Shown here piece after piece: positions 54,901-64,000 of a stretch of 64,000 nt of DNA. The translations under genes were made by a program, and so were the position numbers. Numbering within the stretch: position 1 is the first letter of the stretch; each line of letters begins with the position of its first letter. The notes below the pieces were generated by a model. That model was not told the origin of the DNA and ran no database searches. It saw nothing but the letters and a program-made list of their open reading frames with translations. Source of the DNA: Rhizomys pruinosus (lineage: Eukaryota > Chordata > Mammalia > Rodentia > Spalacidae); contig VZQC01000392.1 of the NCBI GenBank assembly GCA_009823505.1, positions 3,434,246-3,498,245 on the forward strand, read 5' to 3'.

Positions 54901-57120
54901 CCCATAGGTTTTGTTGTGTTGATGTCATTGTCATCCAGTTCCAGGAATGCTTTTATTCCTTTCTTTATCTTTTCCTTGACCCATTCCATTATTCAAGATT
55001 GTGTTGTTTTGTCCTATGTGTTTCTTGTAGGCAGTAGGGCTTATCCTGGTGTTGATGTTGAGCTTTATTGCACTGTGGTCAGATAGAATCGTGAAATTAT
55101 TTCAATCTTTTGTATTTTGTGGAGGTTTCTTCTGTGTCCCAGTATGTGGTTTATTTGGAGAATGTTTTCGTGGGGTGCTGAGTAGAAAAGTGTATTCTCT
55201 GGTATTAGGGTGGAATATTCAGTAGAGTCTATGAGGTCCATTTTGGTGTATCATGATCGTGTCAAATTCAGATGTCTCTCTGTTTATTCTTTGCCGTTGA
55301 CCTATCAAAGGACTCAGTGGGTATTGAAATCCCCTACGATGAGTGTACTTGGGGTTAAGTGTGTGACTTGTGGTCCTGGAGAATTGTGTGTAATAAAGTT
55401 TGGTGCACCAAGTTTGGGGGCGCCATATATATTCATAACTGGGAAATCTTCTTGGTGAAATTGTTCCTTTGATAAAAATGTAATGGCCTTCTTTGTCTCT
55501 TCTGATTTCTTTTACTTTGAAGTCTATTTTGTCCACATTAAAATAGCAAGACACCTCTTTCTTTTTGGTACCATTTGCTTGGAATTTTTCCATCCTTTCA
55601 CTTTAAGGTGGTGCCTGTCCTTGAAGGTAAAAGTGTTTCTTGAAGACAGCATATTGATGGGATTTGTTTGCTAATCCAATCTCCTAGTCTATGTCTTTGA
55701 TTGGGGAATTTAATTTAAGGTTATGACTGATAGGTTTAGTGTGGCTTGCCTTTTGCTTATTATCCATTTTCGGTTTGGGTGTTAGGTTTCTACTTTGCGT
55801 TATGTTTTATTGTTTCTTTTTCTAGGTGCCTGGGTTGGTTGCGTCCCTTTCTTCTGTCCTTTGAATTGCTCTCAAGTATTTCTCTGAGGGTTTGGTTTTC
55901 CGGACATGTATTCTTTCAACTCTTTTTGTCAATGGAAGTGTTTTCTCCTTCCTTTCAACTATATGACATTTTTCTGGGTAGAGTAACTGGTTGGCATTAT
56001 TGTCCTTTAACACGGGAAATGCTTTGGCTCCTGGTTCTTCTTGCTTCATAGTTTGCATTGAGAATCAGTTGTAATTCTGATAGGTTTCCCTTATAGGTAC
56101 ACTTGTTGTTTTTCTCTTGTGGCTTTAAGGATTTTTGTCTTTGTTTTCGGTGTACTAGCATTTTAACTATGAGTGGTGGTTGGTGGAGAATTTCTTTTCT
56201 GATCTTGTCTGTTTGGAGTTCTATGTGCTTCTTGTATTGGTATTGGTTTGTCCTTTTTTAGTTTGGGGAAGTTTTCATCTATTATTCTGTTGAAGATCTG
56301 ATCAATACCTTTCTCTTGGGATTCTTCTCCTTCCTCTATTCCTATGATGCGGAGGTTTGATCTTTTCATAGTGTCCCACAGCTCCTGGTTGTTCCACTTT
56401 TGTGTATTTTTAAATTTTTCATAATTTTTCCTTGAGGTTTTTAGTTGTTCTGTGTTATCTTCCAGGTCTGATATTCTTTGTTCTGCTTCCTCCATTCTGC
56501 TTCTGAGGCTTTTTCTATTCCTTTCTTCTTGATTGGATGAGTGTTTGATTTCCTTTTTCATTTCCTCTTCTGATTTCTTTAGTATTCCTACTTCTTTTTG
56601 GAGCTACTCAATCTCTTCCTGTAGCTCTTTGCTTCTCTGGTTGGTTTCCTTATCTTTTTCAGCATGGGATCTTTTCAGTGTTTCTACTTCCTTTCCGGAG
56701 TTTGTCATTCTCTCTTCTAGGTCCTTCTTGCGTTCTTCATTCTCTTTTCTCAGTTCTTTGTTTTGCTCTTTATAATCTTGTAGTTCTTTAAATATGTTCA
56801 CAATTTTGTTTCTGATATCTGTGTCCTGGGCCATCCCCAGAGGGATCCCACTGTAGGAATCTTCCATAGGGTTGGTAGAGCTCAGTGGTGGATTATCCTG
56901 CCCCTTTCCCATGTTGTCTCTTCTTCGTGTTCCTGGCATATGGGCTTCTCCTTGCCTGTATTCCAATGTGAGTCCTAAATGCCTCTTCACTGTGTTGAAG
57001 GCTTGCTTTGTTTGCCTCCTTCAGAAGCCTTCGTAATCCCAGTTGGGGGTGGGGGGCTCTTTAGCCCTCACCCTGGTACCTGTGCTTCCGCTGGTCTCAG
57101 GAGATCTGGTTTTGTCTTCA
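51920..57120 (-). mobile_element. LINE-1, nearly complete but inactive
   Basis: Read on the minus strand: a short 5' flank near 57000-57120; ORF1 at about 56990-55800, with the coiled-coil part (KNELRKENEERKKDLEER-like), a stop between 56604 and 56561, then the RRM/CTD part (NLRIIGIEEGEE, NFPKLKKDKP, AHRTPNRQDQKRNSP) and later frameshifts; ORF2 at about 55700-52000, broken by many stops, with the C-terminal segment [20 protein letters not shown] at about 52860-52920; and a 3' end with an A-rich tail at about 51920-51950. It lies in the same orientation as Agpat3. Confidence 0.9.
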
Positions 57121-57187
57121 ATTAGTAAGAGATCATTCCAAAATGGAACATTAAAAGTTAGAATATGTTGTAAAAAAGTCTTGAAGT

Positions 57188-57439
57188 GGGCTGGAGAGAT
57201 GGCCTAGCGGTTAAGAGTGCCGACCGCTCTTACAGAGGACCCGGGTTCGATCCCCAGCACCCACATGGTGGCTGAGAACTGTCTGAAGCTCCAATTCCAG
57301 GAGAACTCCAGTTCCAGGGGAATCCGAGACCCTCTTCTGACCTCCGCGGTGTTGCACGACACGGGTGCACAGACTTGCATGCAGACAGTACATTCATACA
57401 CATACAAAAATAAATAAAATTAATAAAAAAAATTTTTTT
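57188..57439 (+). mobile_element. B2 SINE (duplicated-block subfamily) with 13-bp TSD
   Basis: Complete B2. TSD AAAGTCTTGAAGT lies at 57175-57187 and 57440-57452. It carries the double block CTCCAATTCCAGGAGAA / CTCCAGTTCCAGGGGAA. Confidence 0.95.
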
Positions 57440-57551
57440 AAAGTCTTGAAGTTAAAACTCAAAAGGGATATGACTAAGTCAGCTATAATTAAGTTATTAA
57501 AATTCCTGAGATCAAAATTCAATACCCTGAGGTGGAACTGATGCCAGATAA

Positions 57552-57780
57552 TGTTTTTAAATTTTTATTTCTTTTATTATTAATAATAATTGTGTTTGTG
57601 TGTGTGTCGTGTGTGTGTGTGAGTGCAGGGCTGTGCCTGCCACAGTGTACATGAGGAGGTCAGAGGACAGCTTTTGGCAGTCGGTTCCCTCTTTCCACTG
57701 TGGATTCCAGGAGGAACTCGAGCCATCCAGCTGGTGTGGCATGCGCTTTCATATGCTAAGCCATCTTGCCTGTCCAACTT
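57552..57780 (-). mobile_element. B4/RSINE-type SINE
   Basis: A T-rich tail and a GT-rich patch are followed by GAGGTCAGAGGACAGCTTTT and GCTAAGCCATCTTGCCTGTC, the reversed head. Confidence 0.78.
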
Positions 57781-58204
57781 TCCTTGAATGTTGATCTCTT
57801 CGTAACATTCACAGAACAGCTGCCTTAGGGAACAAGGATGTTGTCTTTGTCCTCTGACCTCTACATATCCCAAAGCAACACATAGCTGTACTCAAACACA
57901 CAAAATTTAAACATATTAAAATCATTCCCATTACTTGGGGCATTCCTGCTAATTTACATACTTATCAAACTTATTTTAGTGGGAAAAATTTAAATCTGTC
58001 TGTAAAATTTGACCTGCTATAAAAAATTCCCATTGTACCTGCCATCTCCGACTTTTGGATTGCTAAAGAAATGAACAGCACTAACTCTCAAAATGACTAA
58101 TGCCTTCATTAATTCTTCTAAATCCAAGATCTATCCCTTTTGTAAATCATCTATTATTTCCCTATAAAATAAATACCAGCAGTCCTACAAAAAATTAAGA
58201 ATTA

Positions 58205-58420
58205 CAGAGCTGGAGCAATGGTTCAGTGGGTAAGAGTACTTGTGGTCTTGCAGAAGACCTGGGGTTAGTTCCTAGAACTCATGTGGTGACTCATAGCCCT
58301 CTTTAATCCCAGTTCTGGCAGATCTGACACCCCTCTTCCTGCCTCCACAGGCATATATAAATGCATGCAAACACTCATACCCATACAATAAAAACAATTC
58401 AAAAATTAAAATTAAAAAAA
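58205..58420 (+). mobile_element. B3 SINE
   Basis: Head GAGCTGGAGCAATGGTTCAG, body CAGTTCTGGCAGATCTGACA and a CATACCCATACAATAAAAAC tail. Confidence 0.85.
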
Positions 58421-59005
58421 TTAAGGACTTCATGAGCCATCTCTATCAAAGGAGACATTGTACATTATCATAAGGGACTTTTAAGATGATAATTAAAGTT
58501 TTGGAAATGGTTATACAGTCTTTCCACAGTGAGCTCCTGGAAGAGGAAGGGTTGGAAGAAACAATAAAACCAACCAAACAACGACACAGCTGGAAAAAGA
58601 CCTGCAGCCAAGACCTCCATCCTGGAGGGAAAGGACCGTGCCAGACACAACTATCCAGCTCTGTGCTACAAAATGTCAGATGAACTCCTGGACTTGTACT
58701 CCCCTCCTCAAACTTCTGAGAACACCTCCAACACAGACTTCTGAAATGCTGGGTGACCTCATCCTCAACAACTCGGACTCTAAGAATGGAAGCCAAGATC
58801 CCTCTCACAACTTCCCATCGACTCTCCCTTCTTATATTCCGTAAGCCCTTCAGCATTTAGATATTTAACACATTTCCAAGGCTGGTGAGATGGCTCAGTA
58901 GGTGAAGGAGCCCCCAGGACTGGGAGGAGAGAGCCTTGGATCTCCGCACACACCTGCTGGCACATATGCTCTCTTTCAGACACAGTGATAATCACTTTTT
59001 AAATC
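58421..59005. other. Intronic sequence with a SINE head fragment
   Basis: About 58880-58985 contains a diverged SINE head (AGGCTGGTGAGATGGCTCAG). The 136-codon minus-strand open frame at 58446-58856 has no recognisable domain. Confidence 0.5.
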
Positions 59006-59011
59006 TCTGTC

Positions 59012-59150
59012 CATCCAGGCATGGTGGCACTCCCAGCACTTGGGAGACAGAGGCAAGCAGACCTCTGTGAGACTGAGGCCAGCTTGCTCTACATAGTGAG
59101 TTCCTGGCAAGCTGGGGCTACAGAGAAACCCTGTCTCGAAAAAATTTTGT
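59012..59150 (+). mobile_element. B1 SINE
   Basis: B1 with an internal deletion near its start (GGTGGCACTCCCAGCACTTG), ending AAACCCTGTCTCGAAAAAAT. Confidence 0.9.
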
Positions 59151-59650
59151 CTAAGACATTTGAAACTTTACCTAGTATATTCTTAAATGATAAAAAAATA
59201 CAAATCCTGGTTTTAGTAAAACTGCAATGAAGATATGTCCTTCTGTTATGCATTTATTTTATTGTCTGCTTACCCAGACTGCCTACCTTACCTGAACAAG
59301 TCATCGTGTTTAAGAAGATTCAACCTTTTTTCATTACATTCATAAAATAATTTTCTCATTGTTCATGTAATTTGGATTTTTAAAATTCTAGTTTTTAAAT
59401 TGGTAAAGACAGACTTGATTTTAAATCTTCCAAAAGGTACACTAGGATACCTCTACTTTAAACACAAACTCTTAGAGTCCAATACAAATAAACTACTTCC
59501 TATTAAGGAAAAAGAAAAGAATATTAACTGAGTTCAACCTATGGGATTACTGTTTCTATTGATACTAAAAGTATTAAGATGCAACAAATTAAAGGGTCTA
59601 AAATGCTATGACATGCTCAAACTTCTGATTACCTTAAGAAACTTTAGCTC
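59151..59650. other. AT-rich unique intronic sequence
   Basis: No recognised element. Confidence 0.45.
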
Positions 59651-59654
59651 CAAA

Positions 59655-61975
59655 GATTTGGATTGGAAGGATCATTCCTCAATGTAATCAAAGCCATATA
59701 CAGGAAACCCACAGCCAGTATCATCCTAAATGGAGAAATAACAGAAGCATTCCCCTTAAAGTAGGAACTTGGCAAGGCAGCCCCCTGTCACCACTCCTCT
59801 TCAATATAGTGCTTGAAACACTTGCTAGAGCAATAAGGCAAGAAAAGGAAATTAAAGGAGTACTAACTGGAAAAACTAATTGGAAAAGAGGAAGTCAAGT
59901 GATCGCTTTTTGCTGATGATATGATTGTTTACCTAAGGGATGCTAAAAACATCAGAAAGCTCCTAGAAACGATTAAAAGTTTCAGTAAAATGGCAGGATA
60001 CAAAATTAACCTGGAAAAATCAGTAGCCTTTCTTTACACCAACAACAAGCAACTGAAGGAATACAAGGAGACCTTCCCACTCACAATAGCCTCAAAAACA
60101 ATAAAATACCTAGGAACAAACCTAACCAAAGACACCAAAGATCTCTACAAAAAAAAAAAAAAAAAAAAAAAACCCTTTAAACCCCTGAAGAGGAAATTGA
60201 AGAAGACTCCAGAAGATTGAAAGACATCCCTTCTGTGGCATTGGGCCAATATGCTATAGTACAAAATGTTTCCATTCTACCAAACCTACTATACAGATCA
60301 ACACGATCCCCCAATTAATAAATCCCCAGAGTTTCTCATAGGCCTGGGAAACAAAGTCCTAATTTTATACGGAAAAACACAAACCCAATATCCAACCACC
60401 ATTAGTGAAGAAAGCACACAGGGGGAATCTCCCTATACCAGACTTCATCACTATACTACACACAGGCTATAGTCATAAAAACAGCCGGTACTGGCAAAAA
60501 ACAGATCGTTGACCAACTGGAACAAAACTGAAGTATCCGAAACTGAGCACATTTTTCAGCATCTCATATGTGAACAAGGGGGCCAAAAGACCAGGGAGGA
60601 AAAACAGCAATCTTCAGCAAGTGGTGTTGGCAAAACTGGATCACCACTTGTAGAAGAATGAAATTAAACCCCTACCTCTCGCCCTGTACAAAAGTCAACT
60701 CCAGATGGATCAAAGACCTCAACGTGAAACCCCAAACTCTGAAGGTGATAGAAGAAAAAGTTGGCAGCAGACTACAAGACATAGACATAGAAAAAGGCTT
60801 CCTAAATCAGACAGCAGCTGTTCAAGAAATAAGGTCAACAATTGACAAATGGGACCTCATTAAACTCAAAAGCTTCTGTACATCAAAAGAAACAAGGAAG
60901 TGAAGAGAAAACCCACAGAGTGGGAGGAAACCTTCACTACAGATACATCTGACAAACCATTGATTTCCAGAGTATATAAACTATTCAAAAAAACAAAGAA
61001 GAAAAAAATGAATCACTCAAAAGATGGAGCAAAGAGCTGAACAGAGACTTCACAAGTGAGGAATTAGAGATGGCTGAGAAACATCTTAAAAAATGTTCAA
61101 TGTTCCTAATAATTAAGGAAATGCAAATTAAAACCACTTTAAGATATCATCTCACTCCAGTAAGACTGGCTAGCATCAAGAAAACAAATGATACCAAGTG
61201 CTGGAGAGGTTGTGGGGAAAGGGGAACACTCATCCACTGCTGGTGGGAATGTAAACTTGTACAGCCACTATGGAAAGCAGTGTGGAGAACCCTTGGAAGA
61301 CTCAAAATGAGCTTACTCCTGAGTAAGTCACACTACTCCTGAGTATATTCCCACAAGACTCATCTTACTGCAGAGATATATGCACAGCCATGTTTATTGC
61401 AGCTCTCTTCACAATAGCAAAGAGCTGGAACTAACCCAAGTGCCCCTCAACTGTTGAGTGGATAGAGAAAATGTGGTACATCTACACAATGGAGTTCTAT
61501 GCAGCAGTAAAGAAAGATGACATCATGAATTTTGCAGGTAAATGGCTGGAACTAGAAGATATTATGTTAAGTGAAGTAACACAGTCCCAGAAAAACAAAC
61601 AATGAATGATATCCCTCATCTGTGGATGCTAGTGCCAATTACCTAGTTGTAAGTATTTCTTGTGCAGAGCTCCTTGAACTTTTGTCCAAGTAGTTGGGAG
61701 TGATGCATATTGTAAAGAACAACAACAACAACAACAACAACCACCAACAGAAAAGACTGTGTCAAAGAACTGACTGAACTGCTCGAAACAGTCAACTTCT
61801 ACATTGAGAATTTTGAGAACAACTGAGAAAAAGACGAAAAACATGTTTGGCAGAATGCATGAGCTCTGGTGGGGTGGGGGGCAGGGAGGGGGACATGGGT
61901 CTAGATTTAATTTATAACATAATCTTGTACAAAAAATATATATAAAACAATAAATAAATTTAAAAAATTAAAAAA
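59655..61975 (+). mobile_element. LINE-1, 5'-truncated, inactive
   Basis: The copy begins inside the reverse-transcriptase region of ORF2. The catalytic FADD motif is encoded at 59909-59920. The frame continues through [12 protein letters not shown] and [10 protein letters not shown], then meets a 24-A run at 60149-60172 and further frame breaks. C-terminal parts follow: [20 protein letters not shown] (about 60670-60730), then LTPVRLASIKKTNDTKCWRG and HCWWECKLVQPLW near 61160-61280. A 3' tail with AATAAATAAATT lies near 61950. It is antisense to Agpat3. Confidence 0.92.
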
Positions 61976-61984
61976 CACCCCCCC

Positions 61985-62125
61985 CAAAGCAAAGTGCATG
62001 AAACAGAAACAGTGCCTCAGTGAGGTGGAAAGAGAAACCACTCCCAAAAGTTGTCCTCTGATTTCCATACATGTACCATGACAGCCATGTACACACAGAC
62101 ACATACACAGACACATAGACACACA

Positions 62126-62166
<41 letters not shown>

Positions 62167-62168
62167 AC
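61985..62168. repeat. RSINE-like fragment and (CA)n microsatellite
   Basis: The fragment (GTTGTCCTCTGATTTCCATA) leads into ACACAGAC words and a pure CA run of about 35 bases (62127-62161). Confidence 0.82.
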
Positions 62169-62186
62169 AAGTATATTTTAAAATCT

Positions 62187-62400
62187 ACAGTAGGGACTGG
62201 AGAATTGTTACAGAAGTTAAGAACACTGGTTCACCCAGCACCTACATGGCAGCTCACAATCATCCATAACTGAAGTTCCAGGGGATCTGACACCCTCTTC
62301 TGGTTCCCCCAGGCATTACATGCATGGGTATCCTTCCATACATGCATTACATGCATGGGTATACTTCCATACATGCGAAACACTCATACGCATAAAAGTT
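62187..62400 (+). mobile_element. B3/B2 SINE with internal 32-bp duplication
   Basis: Body CTGAAGTTCCAGGGGATCTG and CCCTCTTCTGGTTCCC are visible. The segment with CATTACATGCATGGGTAT and CTTCCATACATG is present twice in tandem near 62313-62377. Confidence 0.78.
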
Positions 62401-62502
62401 AAAAAACAGTCACAGCATCTGGCATGTGGCAGATATACAGAGAAAGTATATGTCAGGAAAGTGGGACAAATTAAGAACTTACACACTAAAAAGAAAAGCA
62501 TA

Positions 62503-62665
62503 GCCAGGCATGGTGGTACACACCTTTAATCCCAGCAGTTGGGAGGAAGAGGCAGGTGGATCTCTGTGAGTTCAAGGCCAGTCTGGTCTACATAGCAAGT
62601 TCCAGGCCAGCTAGTGCTACAGGGAAACCCTGCCTCAAAAAGACAAGAGAGGAGAGAGAGAGAGA
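62503..62665 (+). mobile_element. B1 SINE
   Basis: GGCATGGTGGTACACACCTT through AACCCTGCCTCAAAAAGACA, with a GA-rich tail. Confidence 0.92.
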
Positions 62666-62689
62666 ACAAGAGAAAGAGAATCAAAAAAC

Positions 62690-63670
62690 AAACAACAATA
62701 AGTCACACCATGAACACATGTGCAAACCACAAGCATGCTGGGCATGACCTAGGTGACTGTCCCTAAGAAGAAGCCTGTGAGCCAGTTTTGAACCAGTACA
62801 CATCACTGACCTCGAAATAATAAACTACACCATGTCAGTGCATGGTGACTCAAAATTTGCATGTTAGGTGAGAATCAAGTCCTTTTGCAACCAGGACTAG
62901 CAAGAAATACCTTGCACATGTCTGCCCCTCAGTGTCCCCTTCCCCTGGCAGACCCTCTGTGAGAGCAGCCATGCCAGCCAGGTCCCCAGAAGGCTCAGGA
63001 CAGGGTTCTCCCCCCTTTTCTGATCTCAGCTTACAACGCTGAGTTTGGAATCTCAGTTTCTCATGTTGAGAGAATAAGCTAGCTGCTGCTGGCAGGCCGC
63101 TGGGTAGCTTGAAGGATAAGTGGAGTGAGGGTGTCTGGACAGCCTTTGTGTGCTGAGGCAGTGCTCTGCCAACAGACAGGAGCCTAGAAAATCCCCTAAG
63201 CCAATTACGAGGTTATCCAGGGCCCCAGCAGCAAACAAAGGTGCCATTTTCCTAACAAACGGCAGATCAGTGATCATTGTAGGCATTTTAAACCTGTGAT
63301 TATGCCGCTAATCCTGAGAAGGGGTGCAATACCAGGGGGCCTCACTGAAGCCTGAATTCAGGAGGTCTCGCATTCTGCCCCATCCTGTAATGAACAGTCA
63401 CCTCCTCAGCTCTGAACAGCTGCTTCCTCAAGTCACAGGCTCATCCAGGAGGCTGTCTCCTATTGTGGGTGTGGCCAAGCTCCTCCCAGACAGTGTGCCT
63501 TAATGAGGCTTTAGTCTCTCTCCTCTCTTCTCTCCTCTCTTCTCCCCCCCCCGCCACCTTCCCCTCCCCCCCGGGTTCTGATTCTGGGGTGGTTCTAAGT
63601 CCTGTGTACCAGCCACAGATGCTGCTCTCACTTCAACAAGGCTTTCTACCACTGGCTTGTTCTTCTCAAA
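62690..63670. other. Unique intronic or upstream sequence
   Basis: No gene, exon or intact repeat recognised. A CT/C-rich patch lies at about 63517-63570. Confidence 0.5.
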
Positions 63671-63677
63671 GAGATAT

Positions 63678-63895
63678 CTGGGGCTAGAGAGACAGCTCAG
63701 TGGTTAAGAGCACTTGCTGCTCTACCGAGGACTCAGGTTCGAAGCACCCATATGCCAGCTCATAACGGTCTATAACTGCAGTTTAAGAGGACTGGATGCT
63801 TGGATGCCTTTTTCTGACCTCCATTGGGCATTGGACACATGGGAGCACTAGCATACATGCAGGCAAAATACTCATACGTGATAAATAAATAACTT
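63678..63895 (+). mobile_element. B3 SINE
   Basis: Head GGGGCTAGAGAGACAGCTCA, body TGCAGTTTAAGAGGACTGGA and TTTCTGACCTCCATTGGGCA, and a GATAAATAAATAAC tail. Confidence 0.85.
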
Positions 63896-64000
63896 AAAAA
63901 GAAATATCTGCTGTTTTGACTCAGCATAAAGCAGCAACAGGCCGACTCTGAGACCTCAGCCACATTACCTCTGACACTCATGCAGGCTTCTGGTATCTCA

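Noticed and set aside
56163..56990. Open frames of 132 and 128 codons with coiled-coil composition on the minus strand
   Set aside because: They are the two halves of a broken L1 ORF1, not a host gene.
59921..61342. Open frames with reverse-transcriptase-like sequence
   Set aside because: They are pieces of a truncated L1 ORF2 with frame breaks.

Overview
The window is mammalian nuclear DNA from a rodent. It is dense in rodent SINEs (B1, B2/B3, B4/RSINE-like, ID-type heads), has rodent LINE-1 sequence and carries hAT-like rodent repeats. B2 elements point to a muroid rodent. The B1 and B2 copies differ in detail from my memory of the mouse and rat consensus, so I suggest a muroid other than Mus or Rattus, but I cannot name the species. 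A 4-base run of N at 21790-21793 shows that this is a draft assembly.

One protein-coding gene is recognisable: Agpat3 (1-acylglycerol-3-phosphate O-acyltransferase 3, LPAAT-gamma) on the minus strand. All eight coding exons are present, from the ATG at 37060 to the stop at 14179. With phase-consistent GT/AG introns they add up to 1131 nt, an intact 376-residue protein. A 49-nt 5' UTR segment joins the first coding exon. The upstream non-coding exon(s) and promoter were not found and probably lie beyond 64000. The 3' UTR runs leftward from 14178; the best poly(A) signal I can see is at 12225-12230.

Layout from left to right. 1-229 is a degenerate CCATC-type tandem repeat. 230-9400 is intergenic, with many SINEs. 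9400-14178 is nearly repeat-free and holds the 3' UTR and flank. 14179-37109 is the coding part of Agpat3. Introns 6 and 7 are SINE-rich, while introns 2 to 4 hold an unusual cluster of minisatellites (28.7-34.2 kb). 37110-64000 is presumed intron 1 or 5' flank: unique sequence, a 27-29 bp minisatellite, CT-rich simple repeats, SINEs, a nearly complete but decayed L1 in the same orientation as Agpat3 (51.9-57.1 kb) and a 5'-truncated L1 in the opposite orientation (59.7-62.0 kb).

There is no operon-like system, CRISPR array or new multi-gene module here. The observations most worth checking are structural: a G-rich minisatellite in intron 3 whose unit resembles the exon 3 splice donor it abuts, a 21-C polypyrimidine tract at the exon 4 acceptor, a B2 subfamily with an internal duplication, and several nested insertions dated by perfect target-site duplications. 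Most long open frames in the window are by-products of tandem repeats or SINEs and are not annotated as genes.
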